DNA of 64,000 nucleotides from Pelobates cultripes (lineage: Eukaryota; Chordata; Amphibia; Anura; Pelobatidae). The notes below the pieces were generated by a model, which had not been told where the DNA came from, searched no databases, and saw only the letters and a list, made by a program, of their open reading frames with translations. Every line of letters starts with the position of its first letter. The stretch's first letter is position 1. The position numbers were made by a program, and so were the translations under genes. Location: assembly GCA_933207985.1 (NCBI GenBank), contig OW240917.1, positions 123,837,189-123,901,188 of the forward strand. The letters are read 5' to 3'. Shown in pieces: positions 1 to 9,805 of this stretch.

Positions 1-495
1 TTTGACGCTTATAAAAAAAAAAAGTCTAAAACACCCTAAAAGACACTAAAACACACTAAAACACTTTTTGACAAGAAAAAAAATCCTTAAGTGCAAAAAA
101 AAAAAAAAATTACAGACAGTACTAATTGTAGTGGAGCTGCAATATTAAATCCCAAGATCTCCACTGGTACAGAAAGTAATCCAAAGTAAAGCGCTGGAAA
201 AGAAGGCAATATCCCAAATCCCCCAGTAACCGGACGAAACACAGTTCTGGGAGTCAACTGAAAAATGTATTCACAGCTCCAGTATTTATGTAATTCCCCA
301 TGCAAGGGGTTTCTTTAGTCACTTTAGAGGGGTATTACAGTAGAGGACTACATGGGGAACTGAATATACAGAGCATTTCTCCCACCATGCACTGCTGTAC
401 ATGAAGGATACTCCCACTAGAATATCCTGTTAAGTGGATTATCCCTCCGTACAGCAGAACCGGGTTTTAACATAAAAATGTATAACTGTAACATT
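1..495. other. AT-rich intergenic sequence, no gene seen
   Basis: The first 110 bases are A-rich, with a loose short repeat of the type 'acactaaa'. The rest is moderately AT-rich. A 72-codon minus-strand frame (87-305) has a low-complexity end and no family I recognise, so I do not call it a gene. Nothing else can be assigned. Confidence 0.5.
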
Positions 496-1260
496 ATTCA
501 TGGTATTATAATAAATGACCGTTCAGTAGATAGCTGGGGTCTGAGCGCACACTTCGTGAAAGTACCGCTCAGATCCCAGCATAAATAACCGAACGCCGCA
601 CGAAACATACTTTCATATTAAATTCCACTAAGAGTACCGAATACCTATTGGGAACCCAAATACCGAAAGACCGGGGCTCCTGAGCAGCCTGGAAGTCCAG
701 CGGTGTTCGCGCCGTCGAGTAGCCGATTTTAGTTCCAGGTGCTCGACGACCAAACACCACTGGGCTAACAAAGGATCCAAGATGGCCAACAACCGCGTGA
801 TCGGTAGCTGAACGAAGGCCACCTAGGAAGGCGCACACGACCCTCTGCGTGTGGGCTCCCGTTCGGTACCTTATTCATTTCACGAACAGTGTTTAAAGTC
901 ACTGTTCGTGAAACTACAATAGGAATGCTAGCGGCCTTCGGCCATTAGCATACGAACGCTCTTTATTTCAACATACACAAATACATTCCTATACACCAGG
1001 GGTTCTCAACACAGTCCTCAAGACCCCCTACCAGTCCAGGATTTAGAGATTACCTGTGTCTAAGATGTTTAGAAAAAAAACAAACACTTTAGACACACAC
1101 AGGTAATCCCTAAATCCTGGACTGGTAGGGGGTCCTTGAGGACTGGGTTGAGAACCTCTGCTATACACAATAAAAGTAGACAACATTGTTGCTTTCTACA
1201 TAGAGTCTGGGTGTATGTCTCTGATTTATTTCATCAGTCATAAGCCGTGTGGTTACATTT
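496..1260 (-). mobile_element. LTR-like fragment of the CGAAC-rich family, reverse orientation
   Basis: Read on the minus strand, this segment matches the solo LTRs at 26211-27202 and 56483-57500. The shared blocks are a 'ggccatctt'-type block, then 'gtgtttggtcgt', then 'gaacaccgctgg', set among many CGAAC/GTTCG words. A hAT MITE interrupts it at 997-1160. I could not find a 5-bp TSD or the TG/CA ends, so both boundaries are approximate and the copy is probably truncated. No coding sequence is present. Confidence 0.55.
997..1160. mobile_element. Palindromic hAT-type MITE with 8-bp TSD
   Basis: The 164-bp element starts 'caggggttctcaac' and ends with the imperfect inverse 'gttgagaacctctg'. 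About 65 bp at each end are inverted copies of each other. The direct repeat 'ctatacac' lies on both sides (989-996 and 1161-1168). The 8-bp TSD and CAGNGG-type ends are hallmarks of hAT transposons. It has no coding capacity, so it depended on a transposase supplied in trans. It lies inside the older LTR-like fragment. Confidence 0.93.
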
Positions 1261-1560
1261 GTTTATTGATAGAGATATTGTTTTTAATTTTTTATAGCAG
1301 GTTCAGACTATTTTTGATATTTTGTGTTTACTACTTCTTATCTGTTTCTATTGAATAAACACTGGTTTATTTGTAACTATAATTATTCTAGGTCTTATTG
1401 ATTGGTAAGCGCCCACACTGTATATAACTTTTGAGCTAACACTCAGTGATAGTCGCTGGTGATTGTGTGGAGCTGCCCCTTTTTTATGTATTACACCATT
1501 GTTATATATTTTTATTTTGCCACACTAATGCACTGCTATAATAGGACTTGGCAGGGAAGG
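1261..1560. other. AT-rich sequence, no gene seen
   Basis: T-rich sequence without clear structure. The phrase 'gcgcccacactgtatat' near 1410 resembles phrases in other dispersed repeats of this window (for example around 48.6 kb), so this may be part of an old repeat. No coding frame of interest. Confidence 0.35.
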
Positions 1561-1946
1561 GGTAAAAATTTATTTATTTTTTTAAAAACTTTTTTACAGG
1601 TTTTGACACTTCTAGCAACTCTTTCACACTGGCAACAAACTATCCGCTCTGATCTCTGTCTCTCTCGCCTCACAAAATGCTACAGAGGAGAGAGAGGCAG
1701 AGATCAGTGTCAAAGTGAGTGTTTGTAACACCCACTTTGACATCAGCCAATTGTGAGCGATCACGGATCGCTCACATGCCGCAATTGGCTGTTACTATCT
1801 GCCTGGGATGCCGGGCAGATAGTAACAGCGGGATTTCGGCGGAAGCGATCTCCGTTTTCCGTTATGACGGTTCAGGGCGGTCACCGGTCCTCAACGGTAT
1901 GTTACCGATGACGGTCCTGAACTATCATCAATCCGCAAGGGGTTAA
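1561..1946. repeat. Hairpin-rich terminal block of a TTAA-type element
   Basis: Several stem-loops follow one another: 1651-1705 (stem 'gatctctg...cagagatc'), 1745-1790 (outer stem agccaattg/caattggct around inner stem tgagcgatc/gatcgctca) and 1792-1825 ('actatctgcc...ggcagatagt'). The block ends 'aggggttaa' at 1946. The same kind of ending is seen at 4764-5175. TTAA is the target site of piggyBac, Kolobok/T2 and related elements, so I read this as the end of such an element. The other end was not found. Confidence 0.5.
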
Positions 1947-2258
1947 AAACAATATTAAGAAAGGACAAGAAAATAAAGTGAATACTTATCACCAATATGC
2001 AGTCCCAATAACAGTATTTATAGGCTCCATTTGATGAGCCTATTCCCCCATTTTCAACTTTATGTGACCACTAGGGTCAAAAGATGCACATCCATCTCAG
2101 CAACTTTGTGTAACATGGTTCCAACGATATACTCATCAAGCAGGAAATTACAAAGTATTCAAAAATATATTTTAAAAAAAACTGTACTTACTGTTTTATC
2201 TTAGACCCTAATAATAATATATAAGGGCAAAAAAATAGATTAACGTATAACCACTTAA
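1943..2258 (+). mobile_element. Left arm of a large inverted repeat (outer TTAA-type element)
   Basis: This arm, from 'ttaaaaacaatatta' to 'gtataaccacttaa', is repeated in inverse complement at 7325-7839. Landmarks in both arms are 'ggacaagaaaataaagtg', 'cttatcaccaatatgcagtc', 'cacatccatctcagcaac' and 'tggttccaacgatac'. The two arms enclose elements A and B. The simplest reading is one foldback element split by later insertion of A and B at TTAA sites. An inverted segmental duplication is the alternative. Confidence 0.8.
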
Positions 2259-2699
2259 CACCTTAAGGACATCTTCAGAAGCTTGTCTTATGCTTAAGGA
2301 CACAAGCCATTTTTGCAATTTTTGCTGTTTGTGTTCAAACGCAATTTGCATATCTGTCATTTATTGCACCAACACATATTATACATCATTTTGTAGAGGG
2401 CAAACAGGGCTTTCATTTAATGTCACATATACATAGATACATTCTCATTAATTATAAAAAAAATGACAAAAAATTGAAAACAAAAAATGATTTTTTTCCC
2501 AGAGTTTTGGCAATAATAGCGTGTGCATATTATGTCCAGCTTAGAAAAAGTTATTCAAAATAAATTAATTTATGTGTCTTGATTTATAGAGTACATCATA
2601 TGTATAGGATTTCAGCTTATTTTGAAAGTTACAGGTTACAAAATACAAGGACTAAAATACAATTTCAATTTGCAACAATTTTAGAAGTTGGTATGTTTG

Positions 2700-4430
2700 T
2701 CTTGTAGGTTTAGTAGCCATCACAGAAAAAAAAAATTGCCATACAAAACTATATATTTATATAAAGTAGACATCACAGGATATTTACCTAAGGTTAGTTT
2801 GACAATTTTTATGTAGCCATTTCATCGCCAATCTCTGCTAAATATTGGAGTAAAATTGTGTTTTTTTTTTATTTTGGGATATACATATATAACAAGGTTT
2901 TTGTAATGTGTATTTCGTAAAGTTGGTGTGTGCTATTCCTGCATTGAACCCCATATTGTGTTATGCTACATCTGCTGAGTATAACAATACCCCCATTGTA
3001 TGCCTTTGGCACTTTTCTGTAAAGCTACAATGCCATATAAGAGACAATGCTATTTCAGTTTCTATAGTTCGAATTTTCGTAGATGAATTTGACAGGCCTA
3101 TGTCCCATTTTAGGGTATTATAGCAGTGGGACTGTTCAAATAATCCACAAAGGGCTTTCATTTGATAAAGCAGACACCCCAGGGTATCCTATATGGTGTA
3201 TATTGTGCCTTAACTTGTCACCATTTTTTCACCAATATATGTCAATGTTTGTTGTGAGGGGGGAAAAAATTGCATTTTTACATATATGTTTCATTTTTGC
3301 TGAGTATTTCGTACACTCAATATGTACCACTGTCATAGAAATCCCAAACTTATGCTCAGTTATATCTTCTGAGTAAAACAATATGTCCAATGTATGACCT
3401 AGACACTATTTTATGAAGTTACAGTGCTGTAAAAGAGACGTGATAAGTTAAGGTTTTTAAGTGTGAATGTTCATTGAGGGTTTTGATGCGTCCATGTCCC
3501 ACTTTGGAGCACTTGAGCAGACTACATATTACAACACACCATAAAGACATACCATTTCTTAAAGAAGACATCCCAGGGTATTTCAAAAGCATATTTTGAA
3601 CCTTAGCGTGGGATCATTTTTCCACTAGCTTGTACCAAGTGCAGTGGTAATAAGCATTTTTTCTGCCTTATTGAAACACAAAGTGAGTTTGTACAGTATA
3701 TTTTGCAAACTTTATGCGTGCTACGATTGTATAATACTTCATATGTTTCTCAGCTATGTTGTCTGAGTACAACAATACCCCCATTTGTACCTTTGCCAGG
3801 TATATGTGGACATGGAAGGGGCACATTTGAGACCAGTCATTCCAGTTTTTTTCAAACTTTAATTTTTACGCTGTGTTCATGTCCCATTTTAGAGAATTTT
3901 AGCAGGCTATATAATCCAAATACCCCATAAAGCCATACCATTTCTTAAAGAAGACATCCCAGGGTTTTTTAAAAGGCATATTCTGAACCTTAGCGTGGGA
4001 TAATGTTCCGCTAGCTTGTACCAAGTGTAGTGGTAATAAGCATTTTTTCTGCCTTTTTGACACACAAAGTGAGTTTTCACAGTATATTTAGCAAACCTTA
4101 TGTGTGCTACGACAGTATAATACTACATATGTTGCTCAGCTATGTAGTCTGAGTACAGCAATACCCCCGTATATACCTTTGGCAGGTATATGTGGATGTT
4201 AAAGGGGCACATTTGAGACGCAGCCAGTCAGTTTTTTTCTAACTTTGAAGTTTTACACTGTGTCCATGTTCCATTTTGGAGTAGTTTAGCTGGTTGGTTA
4301 TTCAAACTTCCCCACAAACACATACTATTTATTAAAGAATACACCCTGGGGTAATTCAAAAGGCATATTTTGAACCTTAGCGTGGGATCATTTTTTCTCT
4401 AGTTTGTTCCAGGAGTAGTGGTAATTAGCA
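2700..4430 (+). repeat. Tandem modules of about 390 bp, four or more degenerate copies
   Basis: Each module repeats the order 'tcccattttag' ... 'cttaaagaagacatccc' ... 'ttgaaccttagcgtggga' ... 'gtggtaataagcat' ... 'gtctgagtacaacaat' ... 'tgtccatg'. The clearest full units are about 3499-3880 and 3880-4268. A partial unit follows (4268-4430) and more diverged units precede it (about 2700-3103 and 3103-3499). The sequence is AT-rich and non-coding. Related phrases recur in element B and at 43.6-44.1 kb. Confidence 0.8.
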
Positions 4431-4763
4431 TGTGTTAATGTATTTTTTTACTTTTTTAAACTTTTTAAACTTTTTAAAACTAGTTTTTAAACTTTTTTTT
4501 GCTTATTAATTTTTTTAAACTTTCCTAAACTTTCTTAAAACCTTTTTTACAGATTTAAAATGTTTATAAACTTTTTTACCATTAACCCCTAACTAGCAGT
4601 AAACAGCACTAAATTCCCTAATTTCCCATAACTCCCACCCACCCCAGCTAGCAAATATATCATTTTAAAATATTTAAATTCATTAATAAAATAAAACTAA
4701 CCCCTGAGGGTTACAAAAAATAAAAGTTGACCCTCCTTAAAAAAAAAAAAAAAAAAAATGTAG

Positions 4764-4807
4764 TCCCTGCCAATTGATCACTGTAGACAGTGATCAATTG
4801 GCAGGGA
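4764..4807. repeat. Perfect 44-base hairpin
   Basis: A stem of 21 bp ('ccctgccaattgatcactgt' plus one flanking pair) surrounds a two-base centre. It opens a hairpin-rich block to about 5170 that also contains a stem with 'gtccctgcagca' and 'tgctgcagggac' and two copies of 'atgatggacctggtct'. The arrangement parallels 1651-1946 and marks the end of element A. Confidence 0.85.
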
Positions 4808-5353
4808 AGGGGATCATTTTATTAAAGCAGGGGAAAGGCGAGGTGGGATTTTACTTTAACTTCATTTATTTTTTACACAGGGAGAAGATCAGCAGTGATC
4901 CGTCTCCCTGCACTTCACACTGACCGCGGAAGAGCAGGGAGGCGGATCGTGAGTCCCTGCAGCACATGTGCTCGATCTGACAGCCTGTCAGAGCGATCAC
5001 TGCTGCAGGGACAGCGTGATCGGGTGCTCCCGGTCTGCCTCTAATAACCGCTAATAACTGTGATCGAGTCGATCTGGGGTTAACTTTACCGCATGATGGA
5101 CCTGGTCTGTCATCCGGCGTTAACTGCTTCCCCGCCATGATGGACCTGGTCTATCATCAGGTGGCAAGGGGTTAAGGACGGAGTCAATGGTACACATTCT
5201 GATCAAAACAAAATGTAAACAAAACCTAGAATTTGCAGTATATCTCTGTTCAACTATAATTCACCTCTTTCATATTTACTGCACCCACACTTATACAGTA
5301 TATATAATTTTGTTCAAGAGAAACAAGGCTTTCCTTTTACATCAACTGTTCAT

Positions 5354-5363
5354 GTATATAACA

Positions 5364-5400
<37 letters not shown>

Positions 5401-5412
5401 ATATATATATGT
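5354..5412. repeat. AT dinucleotide microsatellite
   Basis: A nearly uninterrupted run of TA/AT dinucleotides, broken by a 'gtc' near 5398. It continues into AT-rich sequence. The short frame reading through it is an artefact of the repeat. Confidence 0.95.
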
Positions 5413-5529
5413 AACTTCATACTTATTGTATTTTAATATTAATATAATTACATATATTACTATTAAAATACACGTAGAATGAAGTTACATAAATATAAGA
5501 TATATATATATGTGTATATTATATATAAA

Positions 5530-5660
5530 GTACATATAAACAAATCGGCTTGCACTCACGGTCTTTCATTTAAAAAAATCTAATTCTTTATTGAAGAGAT
5601 TAAAAACCTGTGTGGATCAACAATTCAGTCCCCATTCATGACTTTCCTCAGGATCATAAA
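5530..5660 (-). mobile_element. Dispersed repeat fragment ('ctttcctcaggatc' family)
   Basis: It contains 'cttgcactcacgg', 'tctttattgaagag' and 'ctttcctcaggatcata'. The 'gcactcacg...ttattgaa' arrangement is also seen at 9245-9402. I recognise this only as a recurrent amphibian-type interspersed repeat and cannot name the family. It is cut by the MITE at 5661 and continues briefly after 6011. Confidence 0.45.
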
Positions 5661-6003
5661 TAGTGATGTCCCGAAAGGTTCGCGAACGGTTCGCCACGAA
5701 CAGTTCGCCACGGACTCATCATTGATAAACTTTTACCCTGTACCTCACAGTCAGCAGACACATTCCAGCCAATCAGCAGCAGACCCTCACTCCCAGACCC
5801 TCCCACCTCCTGGACAGCTCACTAAGAATGCAGCTTCAAAATGGATGCTGTCCAGGAGGTGGGAGGGTCTGGGAGGGAGGGTCTGCTGCTGATTGGCTGG
5901 AATGTGTCTGCTGACTGTGAGGTACAAGGTCAAAGTTTACTCAATGATGAGTCCGCGGTGAACAGTTCGCGAACCTTTAGGCGAACCGTTCGGGACATCA
6001 CTA
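5661..6003. mobile_element. Palindromic hAT-like MITE, copy 1, with 8-bp TSD
   Basis: The element starts 'tagtgatgtcccgaa' and ends 'ttcgggacatcacta'. The direct repeat 'atcataaa' flanks it (5653-5660, 6004-6011). The body is a long hairpin whose arms share 'ccaatcagcagcagaccctc' and 'cccacctcctggacag'; the loop is about 30 bp. An 8-bp TSD suggests hAT. The arms are rich in GTTCG/CGAAC. A second copy lies at 35608-35910 with its loop in the opposite orientation. Confidence 0.95.
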
Positions 6004-7324
6004 ATCATAAATCATTCATTTTGATATATCTATATACGTATAATTACAATAATAAATAAATAAAATAAAATAAATGAAATAATTACAATAAACTATTTTA
6101 ATACATTATATATACATGTGTATATACATTAATATTAAAATATAAAATTATATAAATGACTACATAAGTATACACATAGAATTTAAGTACATATATATGT
6201 TAATATATTAAAGTTCTAACATAATGTTCACATAATTATGTGATTTTATTAATTAAAATTTGAGGGATATGCCTGAAAGGCAGAAAGTCTAGATAATTTA
6301 ATTTGCTAGCACTATATTTAACCCTGTAACTTTCCAAGACACCATAAACCTGTACATGTGGGGTACTGTTTTACTCAGGAGACTTTGCTAAACACATATA
6401 TTAGTGTTTCAAAATGGAAAATTGTATTACAACGATAATATTGGCAGTGAAAGTGAAGTTTTTTGCATTTTTCACACACAAACGGCGCATTCACTGACAA
6501 TATTATTGTTATAATATGTTTTACTGTTTTGAAACACTAATATTTGCGTTCAGTGAAGTCTCCTGAGTATAACAGTACCTCCCATGTACAGGTTTTATAG
6601 TGTTTTGGAGAGTTGCATTTCAGTTATTTCACATTGAAATTTGCCAGATTGGTAATGTTGCCTTTGAGACTGTATGGTAGCCCAGGAATGAGAATTACCC
6701 CCATGATGGCATACCATTTTCAAAAGTAGACAACCCAAGGTATTGCAAGTGGGGTATATCCAGTCTTTTTTAGTAGCCACTTAGTTACAAACATTGTCCA
6801 AAGTTAGCGTTCATGTTTTTTTTTTTTTGCATTTGCATTTTTCCCACATCATCGGGGTAATTCTCATTACTGGGTTACGATACGGTCTCAAAGGCAACAT
6901 TACTAATCTGGCAAATTTCAATGTGTATAAACTGAAAAATGGAATGTGCTATATTTGACCCTGTAACGTTCCAAAACAACATAAAACTTATTCATGGGGG
7001 GTACTGTTGTACTTGTGAGACATCGCTGAATACAAATATGTGTATTTTTTTTTTAAGTAAAAGCTAACAGTATTATTATATTCACAGTTAAAATGCCCCA
7101 CAAAATAAAATAAAAAATGGGGGAATATTAATTTCTCACACTTTTTTATGTTTTCTTCATAATAAATTGTTATATATATGAATAGTTAAAGTGAATTGAA
7201 AGCCTTGTTTCTCCTGAAAAAAATTATATATAAGTGTGGGTGCACTTAATATGAAAGAGGTGAATTACAGTTGAACACAAAATTAAGTTTTGTTTTGATC
7301 AAAACGTGTACCATTGACTCCGTC

Positions 7325-7525
7325 CTTAAGGGGTTATACATTAATCTATTTATTTGCCCTAATATATTATTATTAGGGTCTAAGATAAAACATTAAATAC
7401 ATTTAAAAAAACAAAAACAAAACATTTTTGCATACTTTGCCATTTCCTGTTTGATGAGTGTATCGTTGGAACCATGTTACACAACGTTGCTGAGATGGAT
7501 GTGCACCCTTTGACCCTGGTGGTCA

Positions 7526-7561
<36 letters not shown>

Positions 7562-7839
7562 TTTATTATTTATATAGCGCCATCAGATTCCGTAGCGCTG
7601 TACAATGGGTGGACTAACAAACATTTAATTGTAACCAGACAAATGGACGTACAGGTAGGGGGCCCTGCTCCATGAGCTTACATAAAGCTGAAAATGGGGG
7701 AACAGGCTCATCAAATTGACCCTATAAATACTGGGAACAGGCCCATCAAATTGACCCTATAAATACTATTATTGGGACTGCATATTGGTGATAAGTATTC
7801 ACTTTATTTTCTTGTCCTTTCTCAATATTGTTTTTAATA
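7325..7839 (-). mobile_element. Right arm of the outer inverted repeat
   Basis: Inverse complement of 1943-2258, expanded by two events. A dispersed repeat (about 7528-7678) sits between 'ggtcacat' and 'aaagctgaaaatggg'. A 35-bp phrase ('ggaacaggctcatcaaa...') is tandemly duplicated at about 7700-7770. It ends in 'aatattgattttaa' at 7839. Confidence 0.8.
7528..7678 (+). repeat. ATT microsatellite joined to the 'tatatagcgcc' dispersed repeat
   Basis: An ATT/TTA array (to about 7571) leads into 'tatatagcgccatcagattc', 'gtagcgctgtacaatgggt' and '...ccctgctccatgagcttac'. The same arrangement recurs at 8146-8327 and 38640-39020, and in decayed form at 37352-37475. It is absent from the matching place in the left inverted arm, so it arrived after the two arms formed. 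Confidence 0.85.
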
Positions 7840-8145
7840 TTGATTTTAAACAATAACAACATTTTTGCTGATTTATTGGCTGTTGTGTTGGAGACTTATT
7901 TTCTATCTAACGCCCATTGGAGGGGCACCCTGCAGTTTATTATAGAGAGAATAATTACAGCTATAGTACATGTGAATTTATGTGGGCTGCAAAAAAGCAA
8001 AAACTTAAATTTTCATAGAAACGTAGGTTTATTTAGAAAAGTACAGTATAAAAAAGAATGTATATGGAAAAGTGCATATGGGAAAGCTGCCTGTGACCCT
8101 TGTGCACTGTATTTATGGCGAAGCTATGCTTTATGACTGTGTGTG
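7840..8145. other. AT-rich sequence, no gene supported
   Basis: A 102-codon plus-strand frame (7828-8136) crosses the boundary of the inverted arm. It begins with Asn and hydrophobic low-complexity sequence and shows no family motif. I regard it as chance. Nothing else is seen here. Confidence 0.4.
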
Positions 8146-8327
8146 TATAATTATTATTATTTTATTATTTACATAGCGCCATCAGATTTCGTAGCGCTGT
8201 ACAATTGGTGGACTAACAGACATTTAATTGTAACTAGACAACTGGACATATAGGAACAGAGGTGGAGGGCCCTGCTCAATGAGCTTACATGGGAGTGGGG
8301 TATAGTGACACAAAGGGTAAGTAGGGG
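8146..8327 (+). repeat. 'tatatagcgcc' dispersed repeat, second copy
   Basis: A short ATT array is followed by 'catagcgccatcagatttc', 'gcgctgtacaattggtgg' and 'ggccctgctcaatgagct'. It runs on to 'gacacaaagggtaagta', where it is interrupted by the hAT-like element starting at 8328. The third copy (38640-39020) shows the sequence continuing past this point. Confidence 0.85.
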
Positions 8328-8569
8328 CAGGGCCGGACTGGGAAAAAAATTAGGCCCGGGCATTTTTCAATTAGAGCGACCCCCAAAAAGGGGGTGGGGC
8401 CAGAGAAAGTGAGCATGTTGGTTCAATGCACAGAGCCCCGCTGAAGAGCTCTAGCATTAGAAAAAGGCACTGTATTTGTTCTGCGCAGCGCAAGCAAATG
8501 TAATAAAATGCTTGCGCTGTGTTTGCTTTTAAATTGTCTCTGGTGTCTACCAGAGGACAAAAGGGCCAG

Positions 8570-9038
8570 GAAAGTGTATGGTGCATGTGTTTGGCGCATG
8601 CTTGTGGGATTGCCTGTGTGTGTAGAGTGTGGTGTGGTATTGTGTAAATAGGTCAATTTTGTGGTGTAATATGTGTGGCTAGGGGCTGTAGAGAGTGCGT
8701 GTATAGGGGCATAGTGTTATAGGGGATGTAGCGAGTGTGTGCATACGGCAGTAGTGTGTGTGTATAGGTGATGTAGTGTGTGTCACTTATACACACACAC
8801 TACTGTGTGTAGAGAGCGTGTATTTAGATAATGTTGTATGTGTTTGCTTACAAGGAATGTAGTGTGTGTGTAGGTGGTGCAGAGTGTGTGTGTAAGAGAT
8901 CTGGTGTGTAAAGGACCCAGAGTGTGTATAGAAGATTGTGTGTGTGTGTGTAGAGGATTAAGAGTGCATATAGGGTAAGGGATCTAGCGTGTATCTGGAG
9001 CGTAATGTGTGTAGTGGTGCAGTGTGAGGGGTGCTGTA

Positions 9039-9085
<47 letters not shown>

Positions 9086-9175
9086 TATATATTTGGATGT
9101 ATTGTATGTGTGAGGTGCGCAGTGTGTTTGTGTAAGAGGGGTGCTGTGTGTGAGGGTGTTTTTATCTGCCGTCAC
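8570..9175 (+). repeat. GT-rich degenerate minisatellite with AT microsatellite
   Basis: Loose repeats of 'gtgtgtgtatagg' and 'gtagtgtgtgt' type fill the segment. A pure AT dinucleotide run lies at about 9047-9091. Frames crossing it encode Thr/His-rich or Tyr-Ile repeats and are not genes. Confidence 0.85.
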
Positions 9176-9196
9176 ATTCAAGGTTTCTAATTTTCT

Positions 9197-9200
<4 letters not shown>

Positions 9201-9247
<47 letters not shown>
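9201..9247. repeat. AT dinucleotide microsatellite
   Basis: A run of TA repeats about 47 bases long. It sits directly before a dispersed-repeat fragment (9245-9402), which may have inserted at or been captured by it. Confidence 0.95.
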
Positions 9248-9251
<4 letters not shown>

Positions 9252-9402
9252 GAATATCAACATCCCCTGCACTCACGCTTGAAGTATTCCAAATGCCGGG
9301 CGCACCACCAAAGCTCCAATAGGTATAACTTCCACAAGAAAAGGCTGCTCTCCGGACTTAAAATCAAAGATTTTATTGAAAATGTTTAAAAATGATGACC
9401 TT
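9245..9402 (-). mobile_element. Dispersed repeat fragment ('gcactcacg' family)
   Basis: It includes 'ccctgcactcacgcttga', 'aggctgctctccggactt' and 'agattttattgaaaatg'. It resembles 5530-5660 in the 'gcactcacg' and 'ttattga' landmarks. It is bounded on both sides by AT dinucleotides. Family not named. Confidence 0.45.
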
Positions 9403-9412
9403 ATATATATAT

Positions 9413-9590
9413 ATGTGTGTGTGTGCTGTATATGTGTGGGAGTGAGGGTGCTGTCTGTCTGAGGGTGCTGTCTGCGTCTGAGGGTGATGTGTGTGTCTGG
9501 GGATGCTGTGTGTGTCTGGGGGTGCTGTATGTGTCTGGGGGTGCTGTGTGTGTCTGTCTGGGTGCTGTGTGTGTCTTGGGGCTGTTAGGG
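9413..9590 (+). repeat. Minisatellite, about 22-bp unit
   Basis: About seven to eight units of the form 'gtgtctgggggtgctgtgt', with variants containing 'gagggtgctgtct'. It gives a Val/Leu/Cys-rich frame on the plus strand that is a repeat artefact. Confidence 0.92.
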
Positions 9591-9644
9591 AATTTATTTT
9601 AAATATTTTTTTTTATTAATAATTAAAAAAAAAAGTTAAGTGTC

Positions 9645-9805
9645 CCCCCCCCTTCTTACCTTTATCCTGGGGGGGGGGAGGAGATCCGTTCTGCCTGGGG
9701 GGGGAGGAGATCCGTTCTGCCATCCTTCCCTGGTGGTCCAGTGGTGAGAGTGAACTTTCACGAGATCTGAGCGTTGCCGTGGTAACCGCGGCAACGCTCA
9801 GAATC
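9645..9805. repeat. Poly-C/poly-G tracts, short duplication and GC-rich hairpin
   Basis: A C9-type tract is followed by two G tracts, each in 'ggggaggagatccgttctgc', so this phrase is tandemly duplicated. A hairpin lies at 9768-9800, with stem tgagcgttgccg/cggcaacgctca and a short loop. G-quadruplex formation is possible but is only inferred from the G runs. Confidence 0.8.

Larger units (their letters stand above)
2255..5175. mobile_element. TTAA-flanked element A with internal tandem modules
   Basis: The element begins at TTAA (2255-2258 or 2263-2266) with 'ttaaggacatcttcag' and ends 'gtggcaaggggttaa' at 5175. Inside are degenerate modules of about 390 bp (2700-4430), a T-rich stretch with short 'aaacttttt' repeats (4440-4560) and a hairpin-rich end (4764-5170). 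No transposase-like frame is visible, so it is non-autonomous. Family name uncertain: TTAA targeting fits piggyBac or Kolobok/T2-like elements. Confidence 0.6.
5172..7328. mobile_element. Foldback TTAA-type element B
   Basis: The ends are inverted copies: 'ttaaggacggagtcaatg' at 5172 and its complement ending at 7328. The similarity continues inward for about 200 bp (5176-5385 against 7150-7324), and a second inverted pair surrounds about 6470. The element contains a complete palindromic hAT MITE (5661-6003) and an AT microsatellite. TTAA lies at both outer ends. It has no coding potential. A further related copy starts at 43551. Confidence 0.7.

Noticed and set aside
8320..8327. 8-bp TSD for the hAT-like element at 8328
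   Set aside because: agtagggg on the left and actgagtg on the right match at only five of eight positions, so I do not count this as a TSD.
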